Assembly (NCBI GenBank): GCA_014656015.1
Contig: BNBP01000009.1
Location: 81,936 to 145,935 of the forward strand
Origin: Streptomyces griseoaurantiacus
Lineage (GTDB): Bacteria; Actinomycetota; Actinomycetes; Streptomycetales; Streptomycetaceae
Reading direction: 5' to 3'
DNA length: 64,000 nucleotides
Of the stretch, positions 19,110-29,518 are shown piece after piece (position 1 is the stretch's first letter; the number at the start of each line of letters is the position of its first letter). The position numbers and the translations under genes were made by a program. A model generated the notes under the pieces. That model searched no databases. It was not told where the DNA came from and was given only the letters and a program-made list of their open reading frames with translations.

Positions 19110-19604
19110 ATGCCGAGGCCCACCAAGGGTGCCCGTCTGGGCGGCAGCGCCGCGCACGAGAAGCTCCTCCTCGCGAACCTCGCGAAGGCGCTCTTCGAGC
19201 ACGGCCGCATCACCACCACCGAGGCGAAGGCGCGCAAGCTGCGTCCGTACGCCGAGCGTCTGGTCACCAAGGCGAAGAAGGGCGACCTTCACAACCGCCG
19301 TCAGGTGCTCCAGGTGATCACGGACAAGAGCATCGTCCACACGCTCTTCACCGAGATCGGCCCGCGCTACGAGAACCGCCCGGGTGGCTACACCCGCATC
19401 ACCAAGATCGGTAACCGCCGTGGCGACAACGCGCCCATGGCCGTCATCGAGCTGGTGGAGGCGCTGACCGTGGCGCAGGAGGCGACCGGCGAGGCCGAGG
19501 CCGCGACCAAGCGCGCCGCCAAGGACGCCGAGGCTTCCGAGACCAAGGTCGACACGACCAAGGCCGGCGACGAGGCCGAGGCCGAGGAGTCGAAGGACGC
19601 GTAG
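19110..19604 (+). CDS. rplQ: 50S ribosomal protein L17 with acidic tail
   Basis: The first 120 residues are a normal L17 ([40 protein letters not shown]). The 164-aa length exceeds E. coli L17 (127) because of a C-terminal Ala/Glu/Lys-rich extension of about 40 residues. L17 lies near the tunnel exit. It is the last gene of the alpha operon and is followed by a strong terminator. Confidence 0.96.
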   Translation: MPRPTKGARLGGSAAHEKLLLANLAKALFEHGRITTTEAKARKLRPYAERLVTKAKKGDLHNRRQVLQVITDKSIVHTLFTEIGPRYENRPGGYTRITKIGNRRGDNAPMAVIELVEALTVAQEATGEAEAATKRAAKDAEASETKVDTTKAGDEAEAEESKDA

Positions 19605-19629
19605 GCGTCTCGCGCCCCGAGGGGTGTGG

Positions 19630-19663
19630 GCGGGCCCGTTCCTCTTCGGAGGGGCGGGCCCGC
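19630..19663 (+). terminator. Terminator with UUCG tetraloop after rplQ
   Basis: A 15-bp stem with two G-T wobbles (19630-19644 with 19649-19663) is closed by an exceptionally stable C(TTCG)G loop and followed by TTTCGTG. It ends the alpha operon. Confidence 0.88.
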
Positions 19664-19689
19664 TTTCGTGTGGCTGAGAGGATCTGTAC

Positions 19690-20556
19690 GTGAGTGACGA
19701 AGTGCGGCCCGGGTTCGTGCGTGTCCGGCTCGACCTCTCCTACGACGGGACCGAGTTCTCCGGGTGGGCCAAGCAGGCCGGCGGGCGGCGGACCGTGCAG
19801 GGGGAGGTCGAGGACGCGCTGCGGACGGTCACCCGGTCGCGGGAGACCTTCGAACTGACCGTGGCGGGGCGGACGGACGCCGGGGTGCACGCCCGCGGCC
19901 AGGTCGCCCATGTGGACCTCCCGCGCGAGGTGTGGGCCGAGCACCACGGCAAGCTGCTCAAGCGGCTCGCGGGGCGGCTGCCGAGGGACGTCAGGGTCTG
20001 GGCGCTGCGCGAGGCGCCCGCCGGCTTCGACGCCCGTTTCTCGGCGGTCTGGCGTCGCTACGCCTACCGGGTCACCGACAACCCGGGCGGCGTCGACCCG
20101 CTGCTGCGCGGGCACGTCCTGTGGCACGACTGGCCGCTCGACGTCGACGCCATGAACGAGGCGGCGCGCGGGCTGCTGGGGGAGCACGACTTCGCCGCGT
20201 ACTGCAAGAAGCGGGAGGGGGCCACGACCATCCGCACCCTCCAGGAGCTGAGCCTGGCGCGGGGCGGGGACGGCATCGTCACCGCGACCGTCCGCGCCGA
20301 CGCCTTCTGCCACAACATGGTGCGCTCGCTGATCGGCGCGCTGCTGTTCGTGGGGGACGGGCACCGCGCCCCGGACTGGCCGGCGAAGGTGCTCGCGGCG
20401 GGCGTGCGGGACTCGGCGGTGCACGTCGTGCGGCCGCACGGACTGACGCTGGAGGAGGTCGGCTATCCGGCCGACGAACTGCTCGCCGCGCGCAGCCGGG
20501 AGGCGCGCAACCGGCGCACCCTGCCGGGGGCCGCGCCCGGCGCGGGCTGCTGCTGA
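19690..20556 (+). CDS. truA: tRNA pseudouridine(38-40) synthase TruA
   Basis: The 288-aa enzyme modifies the anticodon stem-loop of tRNAs. The catalytic motif [13 protein letters not shown] contains Asp63, and WRRYAYRV and [15 protein letters not shown] are further family blocks. It starts at a GTG. GAGGAT lies 6 nt before it, a weak match to the leaderless pattern seen at other genes here. truA next to rplQ is a conserved order. Confidence 0.95.
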   Translation: MSDEVRPGFVRVRLDLSYDGTEFSGWAKQAGGRRTVQGEVEDALRTVTRSRETFELTVAGRTDAGVHARGQVAHVDLPREVWAEHHGKLLKRLAGRLPRDVRVWALREAPAGFDARFSAVWRRYAYRVTDNPGGVDPLLRGHVLWHDWPLDVDAMNEAARGLLGEHDFAAYCKKREGATTIRTLQELSLARGGDGIVTATVRADAFCHNMVRSLIGALLFVGDGHRAPDWPAKVLAAGVRDSAVHVVRPHGLTLEEVGYPADELLAARSREARNRRTLPGAAPGAGCC

Positions 20557-20562
20557 GCGGCC

Positions 20563-20588
20563 GGGCGGGAGGCGCGCTCCTCCCGCCC
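20563..20588. terminator. Hairpin after truA
   Basis: A 10-bp stem GGGCGGGAGG/CCTCCCGCCC with a 6-nt loop lies 6 nt after the truA stop. The next gene is convergent, but 230 nt of non-coding sequence lie between. Confidence 0.7.
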
Positions 20589-20816
20589 CGTGCGGGCCGG
20601 GGTCTCTCGTTCGGATCGGGCCGGCTGGGAGGTGCGCTGCGACTTCGGCCGACCCGAGCGGGGTCCGGTGCGTGTCGCTGCAAGGCTGGGGAGGGCGCCG
20701 GGGCGGAGCCCTGGCAACCGACGACAACGCCGCTGGGGGCACCCCCACGCCCGTTCAGGGCGGTGGGGGAGTGCGTGCCGGACCCCGCGACGCCGGGGTG
20801 ATCCGAACGAGAGGCC

Positions 20817-21698
20817 CTACTTGCTCGCGGCGGCGGAGGCCTGGCTCTCGCCGCGCCGGTGGATCTGGCGGAAGGTGTACTCGGCGAGGTCGTCGCCGGC
20901 GGTGAAGACCTTGGTGTCCTTGGTCGTCACGTCCTTGCCTCCGGAGAAGCCGCCGAGCGTGAAGTAGGCGTAGCGGCCCACGGAGTTGCGGGTGGTGCGG
21001 CAGACCGAGGTGCGGCAGAAGGAGTCGATGCCGGAGCCTGGCAGCGAGGTGAGGATGCTCTTGTCGTCCGTGGCCTTGCGGGCCTTGGTCGCGTCGTCCG
21101 CGGTGTCGAAGACGGCCACGCCCACGGTGACCGCGACGCCGCCCTTGGTGGTGTACGTCACGCGCATCACACGGGTGCAGCCGTTGGCCGTCAGCGCCTT
21201 GGGGAGCGTGCCGCGGACGGCGGAGGCGCAGTCGGTGGTGGAGGAGCGGGCGTGCTTGGTGTAGACGCGCTCGTTGAGGGTGACCTGCGAGCCCGGGAAC
21301 AGGGTGTCCGGACTGAGCGCGGCCTTGTCCTTCTTGGCGCTGGATATGAACTCCAGCGGGTCCAGCGGCGGTGGCGCGGAGGTCGGGTCGAACGAGGGTT
21401 CCGCGGCGGAGGTGGAGCCGCCGGGGAGGTCCGCGCTGCCGGGCAGGCTGTTGGTGGGCTTGCCGTCGGAACCGCTGTTGGCGGACACCACGGCGATCGC
21501 CACGGCGGTGCCGACGGCGACCGTGGCGACGGCGCCGCCGACGATCAGCAACAGCCGGCGCCGCTTGTTGCGCGACGCGGAGGCGTCGGCGAGTGCGGCC
21601 CAGTCCGGTGTGTCACTGGTGCTCTGATTGCCCCATTGCGGTTGCTGGGAGCCCGGTTTCCAGGGATCCCACGGGGGCTCCCCCTGCCCATAACTCAT
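20817..21698 (-). CDS. Single-pass membrane-anchored protein, function unknown
   Basis: The 293-aa product has a Gly/Pro/Trp-rich cytoplasmic N-terminus (1-45) with the phrase TPDWAALADASASRNKRRR. One transmembrane helix follows (about 49-71), then a Ser/Pro linker, then an extracellular domain of about 190 residues. The N-terminal phrase is common to many streptomycete membrane proteins. The start at 21698 is chosen because TAAGAT lies 7 nt upstream; an ATG at 21707 is possible. Cys residues in the outer domain (DSFCRTSVCRT) may form disulphides. No enzyme motif is seen. Confidence 0.8.
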   Translation of the reverse strand: MSYGQGEPPWDPWKPGSQQPQWGNQSTSDTPDWAALADASASRNKRRRLLLIVGGAVATVAVGTAVAIAVVSANSGSDGKPTNSLPGSADLPGGSTSAAEPSFDPTSAPPPLDPLEFISSAKKDKAALSPDTLFPGSQVTLNERVYTKHARSSTTDCASAVRGTLPKALTANGCTRVMRVTYTTKGGVAVTVGVAVFDTADDATKARKATDDKSILTSLPGSGIDSFCRTSVCRTTRNSVGRYAYFTLGGFSGGKDVTTKDTKVFTAGDDLAEYTFRQIHRRGESQASAAASK

Positions 21699-22037
21699 GC
21701 GCCGCATCTTAGACGTGCCCGGCGTGTCGCGGGCCATCCCCCGGGCCCCGGGGCCCGGCCCCGCGCGTGTGCCCAGGTCGGACGGCTGTGCGGTGCCGCT
21801 CGGGTGCCGGTCGGGTGGCCGTTTTGACCCGTCCGGGGTCACCCCGTTATTCTTCTAGTTCGTTGTGTGTATTGGCTTGCTCATTCTCACGTGAGGGGCC
21901 CTTACACCGGTCTCCGGGACCGATGACCAGCGACCCCATGTACGCGGTTTGCGTCGCCGCCGTGCGGTCAGGGCTGTCGTGATCGTCTTCGGTGACCTTG
22001 TCAGGACCATTCACTGAAGAAGCGAAGGCTACGAACC
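21699..22037 (+). other. Intergenic region with promoters for the membrane protein and rplM-rpsI
   Basis: The 339-nt gap contains the TAAGAT hexamer (21706-21711, minus strand) for the leftward gene. A relatively AT-rich patch near 21845-21895 is the likeliest rplM promoter area, though no clean -35/-10 pair was found. No gene is supported here. Confidence 0.4.
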
Positions 22038-22481
22038 GTGCGTACGTACAGCCCCAAGCCCGGCGATGTGACGCGCCAGTGGCACGTCATCGACGCTCAG
22101 GACGTCGTCCTGGGCCGTCTGGCCTCCACAGCTGCCTCCATCCTGCGCGGCAAGCACAAGCCGATCTACGCGCCCCACGTCGACACCGGTGACTTCGTCA
22201 TCATCATCAACGCCGACAAGGTGCACCTGTCCGGCAACAAGCGGACCCAGAAGATGGCGTACCGCCACTCCGGTTACCCGGGTGGTCTGCGCTCGGTCCG
22301 CTACGACGACCTGCTGGACAAGAACCCTGAGAAGGCCATCGAGAAGGCCGTCAAGGGCATGCTCCCCAAGAACACGCTGGGCCGTCAGATGCTCTCGAAG
22401 CTGAAGGTCTACAAGGGTGACCAGCACCCGCACGGCGCGCAGCAGCCGCAGCCGTTCGAGATCACCCAGGTCGCGCAGTAA
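22038..22481 (+). CDS. rplM: 50S ribosomal protein L13
   Basis: The 147-aa protein starts at a GTG ([20 protein letters not shown]) and contains the L13 motif [21 protein letters not shown]13 is an early 50S assembly protein. rpsI follows 42 nt downstream, the usual rplM-rpsI pair. Confidence 0.97.
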   Translation: MRTYSPKPGDVTRQWHVIDAQDVVLGRLASTAASILRGKHKPIYAPHVDTGDFVIIINADKVHLSGNKRTQKMAYRHSGYPGGLRSVRYDDLLDKNPEKAIEKAVKGMLPKNTLGRQMLSKLKVYKGDQHPHGAQQPQPFEITQVAQ

Positions 22482-22523
22482 GTCCGGCCACCCCCTAAGA
22501 CTGAAGAGAAGCTGAGGAGAATC

Positions 22524-23036
22524 GTGGCCGAGACCACTGCCGAGCAGCCGCTCGAAGAGCTTGACATCGAGAGCTACACCAGCGAGTCCGAGGTGCCCGT
22601 CGAGGGCGAGTACACCTCCGAGTCGCTGTCGTCCCGTTTCGGTGAGCCCCAGCCGGCCGCCGGCCTGGGCCGTCGCAAGAACGCCATCGCCCGTGTCCGG
22701 ATCGTCCCGGGCACCGGCAAGTGGAAGATCAACGGTCGCACCCTCGAGGACTACTTCCCGAACAAGGTGCACCAGCAGGAAGTCAACGAGCCCTTCAAGG
22801 TGCTGGAGCTCGAGGGCCGCTACGACGTCATCGCCCGCATCGCCGGCGGCGGCGTCTCCGGCCAGGCCGGTGCGCTCCGTCTCGGTGTCGCCCGCGCGCT
22901 GAACGAGGCCGACGTGGACAACAACCGCGGCGCGCTGAAGAAGGCGGGCTTCCTGCGCCGCGACGACCGTGCGGTCGAGCGCAAGAAGGCCGGTCTGAAG
23001 AAGGCCCGCAAGGCCCCGCAGTACAGCAAGCGCTAG
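22524..23036 (+). CDS. rpsI: 30S ribosomal protein S9
   Basis: The 170-aa protein has a normal S9 core ending in RKAPQYSKR, whose C-terminal Arg reaches P-site tRNA. An acidic N-terminal extension of about 40 residues ([20 protein letters not shown]) is not found in E. coli S9 (130 aa). It starts at a GTG with CTGAGGAG upstream. A terminator follows. Confidence 0.97.
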   Translation: MAETTAEQPLEELDIESYTSESEVPVEGEYTSESLSSRFGEPQPAAGLGRRKNAIARVRIVPGTGKWKINGRTLEDYFPNKVHQQEVNEPFKVLELEGRYDVIARIAGGGVSGQAGALRLGVARALNEADVDNNRGALKKAGFLRRDDRAVERKKAGLKKARKAPQYSKR

Positions 23037-23085
23037 TCGCGCCCCGGACCGCCTCCACCGGCGTCCGGACGCCGTACCGCCGAAT

Positions 23086-23120
23086 CCGCCCCGGAGGCAC
23101 GTTCCGTGCCGCCGGGGCGG
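23086..23120 (+). terminator. Terminator after rpsI
   Basis: A long stem (23086-23101 with 23105-23120), CCGCCCCGG paired with CCGGGGCGG then six or seven more pairs after one A-G mismatch, is followed by TTCGTTTG. Confidence 0.8.
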
Positions 23121-23174
23121 TTCGTTTGCCGGGGAGTGGCCTTACCACAGGTTTATGCGGCTTGGGGTATGGCC

Positions 23175-23204
23175 TTCCCGTAACTTCCGGTACTTTCCGG
23201 TATG
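23175..23204 (+). repeat. Three tandem decamers upstream of glmM
   Basis: TTCCCGTAAC, TTCCGGTACT and TTCCGGTATG lie back to back. The 10-bp period puts the repeats on one face of the helix. They are about 140 nt before glmM, in the likely promoter area. Confidence 0.6.
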
Positions 23205-23343
23205 AACCCTCCGGCGCGGCTTCGCGCGGTACAACCTGAGGGCGGGCCCGGCGGTCAGACGTATGTCCGGGGGATGTGCGGGCCCCGGACAGTGCCCGAC
23301 ACTCGCACGAGCCGCACTTTCTGAGCACTTCGGAGGCACCACT

Positions 23344-24702
23344 GTGGGACGACTCTTCGGCACGGACGGCGTGCGCGGTGTCGCCAACGCGGATCTGACG
23401 GCGGAGCTCGCGCTCGGCCTCTCCGTCGCGGCGGCACACGTACTGGCCGAGGTGGGCTCGTTCGAGGGCCACCGGCCGAAGGCGGTCGTCGGGCGCGATC
23501 CCCGCGCCTCGGGGGAGTTCCTGGAAGCGGCAGTCGTCGCGGGTCTCGCCAGCGCGGGCGTGGACGTCCTGCGCGTGGGCGTGCTGCCGACCCCGGCCGT
23601 GGCGTACCTGACCGGCGCGCTCGGCGCCGACCTCGGCGTGATGCTCTCCGCCAGCCACAACGCCATGCCCGACAACGGCATCAAGTTCTTCGCCCGCGGC
23701 GGCCACAAGCTCGCCGACGAGCTGGAGGACCGCATCGAGTCCGTGTACGCCGAGCACCGCACCGGGGCCCCCTGGGAGCGCCCCACCGGCGCCGGCGTCG
23801 GCCGCGTCACCGACTACGAGGAGGGCTTCGACCGTTACGTCGCCCATCTCACCGGTGTCCTCCCCAACCGCCTCGACGGGCTGACCGTCGTCCTCGACGA
23901 GGCCCACGGCGCCGCCTCCCGCGTCTCCCCGGAGGCGTTCACCCGGGCCGGGGCCACCGTCGTCACCATCGGCGCCGAGCCCGACGGCCTCAACATCAAC
24001 GACGGCTGCGGCTCGACCCACCTGGACAAGCTCCGCGCCGCCGTCGTCGAGCACGGCGCCCACCTCGGCATCGCGCACGACGGCGACGCCGACCGCTGCC
24101 TGGCCGTGGACCACGAGGGCGCCGAGGTCGACGGCGACCAGATCCTCGCCGTGCTGGCCCTCGCCATGCGCGAGCAGGGCACGCTGCGCGGGGACACGGT
24201 CGTCGCCACCGTCATGTCCAACCTCGGCTTCAAGCTGGCCATGGAGCGCGAGGGACTCACGCTGGTGCAGACCGCGGTCGGCGACCGCTACGTGCTGGAG
24301 GAGATGAAGGACAAGGACTACGCCCTCGGCGGCGAGCAGTCCGGACACGTCATCGTCCTCGACCACGCGACGACCGGCGACGGTACGCTGACCGGCCTGC
24401 TGCTCGCCGCCCGGGTCGCCGGGACGGGCCGCACCCTCAAGGACCTCGCCTCCGTGATGGAGCGGCTGCCGCAGGTCCTGGTGAACGTGCCGGACGTGGA
24501 CAAGTCCCGGGTGAAGACGTCCGCGGAGCTGGCGGCCGCGGTGACCGACGCGGAGCGGGAGCTCGGCACCACCGGACGCGTGCTGCTCCGCCCCTCCGGG
24601 ACCGAGCCGCTGGTGCGGGTCATGGTGGAGGCGGCGGACATCGAGCAGGCCCGCTCGGTGGCGGGCCGGCTCGCGGACGCGGTCAAGTCCGCGCTGGGCT
24701 GA
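23344..24702 (+). CDS. glmM: Phosphoglucosamine mutase
   Basis: The 452-aa enzyme converts glucosamine-6-phosphate to glucosamine-1-phosphate for UDP-GlcNAc and peptidoglycan. The phosphoserine loop is [14 protein letters not shown] (Ser104), the metal loop is [11 protein letters not shown], and the phosphate-binding loop near the end is [15 protein letters not shown]. The GTG at 23344 is preferred because GGAGG lies just upstream and [12 protein letters not shown] is the family start. Together with glmS at 27253 it supplies the amino-sugar pathway. Confidence 0.96.
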   Translation: MGRLFGTDGVRGVANADLTAELALGLSVAAAHVLAEVGSFEGHRPKAVVGRDPRASGEFLEAAVVAGLASAGVDVLRVGVLPTPAVAYLTGALGADLGVMLSASHNAMPDNGIKFFARGGHKLADELEDRIESVYAEHRTGAPWERPTGAGVGRVTDYEEGFDRYVAHLTGVLPNRLDGLTVVLDEAHGAASRVSPEAFTRAGATVVTIGAEPDGLNINDGCGSTHLDKLRAAVVEHGAHLGIAHDGDADRCLAVDHEGAEVDGDQILAVLALAMREQGTLRGDTVVATVMSNLGFKLAMEREGLTLVQTAVGDRYVLEEMKDKDYALGGEQSGHVIVLDHATTGDGTLTGLLLAARVAGTGRTLKDLASVMERLPQVLVNVPDVDKSRVKTSAELAAAVTDAERELGTTGRVLLRPSGTEPLVRVMVEAADIEQARSVAGRLADAVKSALG

Positions 24703-24720
24703 TCCGCCGACTTCCGCGGA

Positions 24721-24754
24721 GGGGGCGTGGGTTCCGTACGGAGCCCGCGCCCCC
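24721..24754. terminator. Bidirectional terminator between glmM and the DUF389 gene
   Basis: A stem of about 15 bp with two wobbles (24721-24735 with 24740-24754) is closed by a GTAC loop and followed by TTCTTCC. It serves glmM and can serve the convergent DUF389 gene. Confidence 0.8.
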
Positions 24755-24785
24755 TTCTTCCTGGGAGCAGGCGTGCGGGTGCGGG

Positions 24786-25709
24786 TCAGGTGCGCGAGCG
24801 CGCCCAGAGCCACTTCTGCGTGAACAGCGTCGCCGTGCCCGCGAGCACGATGCCCGCGAGGTTCAGCAGCAACTGGTAGGCCGATCCCGCCGTCTGCCCG
24901 GTGTCGCCGTAGGAGAGCGCGACGGCGGCGTTCGCGGCGGCGGGGACGGTGGTGACCGAGATGGCGACGCCCACCAGGGCCCCGGACTTGGCCGAGGTCA
25001 GGGACAGGGTGCCCGCGATGCCGGCCAGCAGGGCCACCACGAAGGAGAAGGCGTCCGGGGCGTACACGAAGCCGGTGTTGGGGCGTTCCCCCTCCAGGCG
25101 GGCCTCGCTGAACAGCCCGAGTGCGTCCATCAGGAGGCTGAAGCCGACCGTCAGCACCATCGCGGCGGCGAAGCCGAGGAGCAGGGCGAGCAGGGAACGC
25201 AGGGCCAGGCGCGGGGCGCGCCGCACGATCGCCGTGGACAGGCCCGCCAGCGGGCCGAACTCCGGGCCCACCGCCATCGCCCCCACGATCAGCACGGCGT
25301 TGTCCAGGACGACACCGCACGCCGCGATCATCGTGGCCAGCGTGAGGAAGGCGAGGTAGGTGGCCGACAGCGTCGACTCCTCGTGGGTGGCCTCGCTGAG
25401 CTGTTCCCACAGCACCGCGTCGGCGCCCTCGCCCGGCGCGTCCTTCTCGGCCTCGTCGGCCCGCCGGGACAGCGACAGGTCGATGGACTCGACGGCGATC
25501 GAGCCGGCCTCGTCGAGCCCCAGCTTCCGCAGGGAGGCGATGAGTTCGTCGCCGGCCTCGCGCGCCACGTCGCACATCACGACGTCCCCGGCCGGATCGC
25601 GGGCGGCGCCCGGGAGCACCACGAGGTGTGTGGTGCCGACGTTCTCCTCGATCACCCGGACCACGTCCTCGGTCCGCTCCGCCGGGGTGATCAGTCGCAG
25701 GTGCAGCAT
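24786..25709 (-). CDS. DUF389 membrane protein
   Basis: The 307-aa protein has an N-terminal ACT-like soluble domain (1-85) and about six transmembrane segments from residue 115, matching the DUF389 family (AACGVVLDNAVLIVGAMAVG is the family's first helix pair). Its biochemical role is unknown. The ATG at 25709 is 6 nt after TACGCT (25716-25721, minus strand), consistent with a leaderless mRNA. It is convergent with glmM and downstream of coaA on the same strand. Confidence 0.9.
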   Translation of the reverse strand: MLHLRLITPAERTEDVVRVIEENVGTTHLVVLPGAARDPAGDVVMCDVAREAGDELIASLRKLGLDEAGSIAVESIDLSLSRRADEAEKDAPGEGADAVLWEQLSEATHEESTLSATYLAFLTLATMIAACGVVLDNAVLIVGAMAVGPEFGPLAGLSTAIVRRAPRLALRSLLALLLGFAAAMVLTVGFSLLMDALGLFSEARLEGERPNTGFVYAPDAFSFVVALLAGIAGTLSLTSAKSGALVGVAISVTTVPAAANAAVALSYGDTGQTAGSAYQLLLNLAGIVLAGTATLFTQKWLWARSRT

Positions 25710-25743
25710 GCCCGCAGCGTAGCCGGGCGCGGGGCCGCCGCCG

Positions 25744-26733
25744 TCAGAGCTTGCGCAGGCTCAGGCGCTGCACGGTGTGGTCGGGTCCCTTGCGCAGAAC
25801 CAGGGCGGCGCGGCCGCGGGTGGGGGCGATGTTCTCCACCAGGTTGGGCATGTTGATGGTCCGCCACATGGTGCGCGCGTAGTCGAGGGCCTCCTCCTCC
25901 GACACCTGGGTGTACTTGCGGAAGTACGAGGAGGGGTCCTGGAAGGCGGTCGCGCGCAGCTTCCTGAACCGGCTCAGGTACCAGCGTTCGATGTCCTCGA
26001 TGCGGGCGTCGACGTACACGCTGAAGTCGAAGTAGTCGGCGAGCCCCACGCGGGTGCGGCCGTCGGTGCCGGGGAGCGCGGGCTGCAGGACGTTGAGGCC
26101 CTCGACGATCAGGATGTCGGGGCGCCGTACGACGAGCCGGTCGCCGGGGACGATGTCGTAGATGAGGTGCGAGTAGACGGGTGCGCTGACCTCGTCCTTG
26201 CCGGCCTTGATGTCGGCGACGAAGCGGGTGAGGGCCCGCCGGTCGTAGGACTCGGGGAAACCCTTCCGCGCCATCAGGCCGCGCGCCTGGAGCTCCTTGG
26301 TGGGCAGCAGGAAGCCGTCGGTGGTGACCAGTTCGACGCGCGGGTGCTCGGGCCAGCGGGAGAGCAGGGCGCGCAGCAGCCGGGACACGGTCGACTTGCC
26401 GACCGCGACGGAACCGGCGACACCTATGACGAAGGGGGTGCCGGACTGCGAACCCTGCTCGCCGAGGAAGGTGTTGAGCGCGCCGCGCAGCTTGTCGGTG
26501 GCGCCGACGTACAGGTTGAGCAGCCGGGAGAGCGGGAGGTAGATGTCCCGCACCTCGTCGAGGTCGATGACGTCGCCGAGGCCACGCAGCTTCTCGACCT
26601 CATCGGCGGTGAGCGGCAGCGGCGTCTTGTCGCGCAGCGCGCTCCACTCCGCGCGGGTGAGGTCGACGTAGGGAGTCGCCTCCGGCCTGGACCGGTGGGC
26701 GCTCCTGGGCATCGGGGAGACCGGAGAGATCAC
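25744..26733 (-). CDS. coaA: Pantothenate kinase, type I
   Basis: The 329-aa P-loop kinase phosphorylates pantothenate, the first step of coenzyme A synthesis. Walker A is [12 protein letters not shown] (104-115, Lys113), and [10 protein letters not shown] and [20 protein letters not shown] are family blocks. Type I enzymes are inhibited by CoA. The GTG at 26733 follows TAACAAT at a 5-6 nt distance. acpS and glmS lie close by on the other strand. Confidence 0.95.
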   Translation of the reverse strand: MISPVSPMPRSAHRSRPEATPYVDLTRAEWSALRDKTPLPLTADEVEKLRGLGDVIDLDEVRDIYLPLSRLLNLYVGATDKLRGALNTFLGEQGSQSGTPFVIGVAGSVAVGKSTVSRLLRALLSRWPEHPRVELVTTDGFLLPTKELQARGLMARKGFPESYDRRALTRFVADIKAGKDEVSAPVYSHLIYDIVPGDRLVVRRPDILIVEGLNVLQPALPGTDGRTRVGLADYFDFSVYVDARIEDIERWYLSRFRKLRATAFQDPSSYFRKYTQVSEEEALDYARTMWRTINMPNLVENIAPTRGRAALVLRKGPDHTVQRLSLRKL

Positions 26734-26779
26734 AGTCCATTGTTACGGGAAGACGAACGGAAAGCCCGGGTGGGATGCG

Positions 26780-27007
26780 TCACTCGCCCTCGGCCACGCG
26801 GTCGATGGCGTCCTGGACCAGGTCCAGGTACTCGACCTCCTCGCAGCGCGGCTTGCTGCCGAGCCGGTACATCGTGAGGCAGTCGTCGAGGTCCTCCCCG
26901 ACGTCCTCCTCGGGCAGGTCGTCCGCCAGCTCGCTGCAGACCCGGCCGGCGAGGTCGGAGGGCCGCGCGGGACGCCGGCGCACGAACCGGTGAAGTCGCA
27001 GACGCAC
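26780..27007 (-). CDS. Small acidic protein, function unknown
   Basis: The 75-aa product begins RLRLHRFVRRRPARPSDLAG after a GTG start and then becomes acidic (DDLPEEDVGEDLDDCLTMYR), ending DLVQDAIDRVAEGE. An AGGGGGGAA element lies 5-13 nt upstream, so the GTG at 27007 is preferred over longer frames. No domain is recognised. It lies upstream of coaA on the same strand with a 46-nt gap. Confidence 0.75.
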   Translation of the reverse strand: MRLRLHRFVRRRPARPSDLAGRVCSELADDLPEEDVGEDLDDCLTMYRLGSKPRCEEVEYLDLVQDAIDRVAEGE

Positions 27008-27239
27008 TGCCGTTCCCCCCTCTCCCGGGAGGTGGCGGGCTCCCGAATGGGCGACCGTATCCCTTCTGCCCGGAGAGGTCCATAGCGTGCACACGGAAGG
27101 AACACAGATCCGGGGATCGTGTAAAGCACGTGTCCTCCGGGGGTGTCCGGCGGTTCCGGGCCGCCTTCGGGTACCCGTTCCGGGCCGTTCGTTTCCGAAA
27201 TCGGGCAAGATCGACGAGATGGGAGGCCCCCTCCCCGCA

Positions 27240-27252
27240 TAGGCTGCCCTGC
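27240..27252 (+). promoter_or_regulatory. -10 element of a probable leaderless glmS promoter
   Basis: TAGGCT at 27240-27245 lies 7 nt before the glmS ATG, with no Shine-Dalgarno sequence between. Transcription would start at or next to the ATG. Confidence 0.6.
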
Positions 27253-29100
<1,848 letters not shown>

Positions 29101-29129
29101 CCGCCCCGCGCACGCCATAGGGTGCCCGC

Positions 29130-29501
29130 ATGGCAATCATCGGGGTCGGGATCGACGTCGCCGAGATCGAACGGTTCGCGGCGTCGCTGGAGCGCACGCC
29201 GGGCCTGCTGCGGCGGCTATTCACCGAGGAGGAACTGCTGCTGCCCAGCGGCGAGCGCCGGGGTCCCGCCTCGCTGGCCGCGCGGTTCGCGGCCAAGGAG
29301 GCCCTCGCCAAGGCGCTGGGCGCTCCCGCCGGGCTGCTGTGGACGGACGCCGAGGTGTACGCCGAGGACAGCGGCCGCCCCCGGCTGCGCGTCCGGGGCT
29401 CGGTCGCGGCCCGCGCCGAGCGGCTCGGGGTGCGGCGCTGGCACGTCTCGCTGAGCCATGACGCGGGGATCGCCTCGGCGGTCGTGATCGCCGAGGACTG
29501 A
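29130..29501 (+). CDS. acpS: Holo-[acyl-carrier-protein] synthase
   Basis: The 123-aa enzyme transfers phosphopantetheine from CoA to acyl carrier proteins. The motifs [12 protein letters not shown] (metal Asp9) and [12 protein letters not shown] (metal Glu and Lys) are intact, and [20 protein letters not shown] ends the protein. The ATG is 6 nt after TAGGGT (29118-29123), without a ribosome-binding site. With coaA nearby this is a small CoA/ACP neighbourhood. Confidence 0.95.
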   Translation: MAIIGVGIDVAEIERFAASLERTPGLLRRLFTEEELLLPSGERRGPASLAARFAAKEALAKALGAPAGLLWTDAEVYAEDSGRPRLRVRGSVAARAERLGVRRWHVSLSHDAGIASAVVIAED

Positions 29502-29518
29502 CCGGGCCGGGCCCCCGG

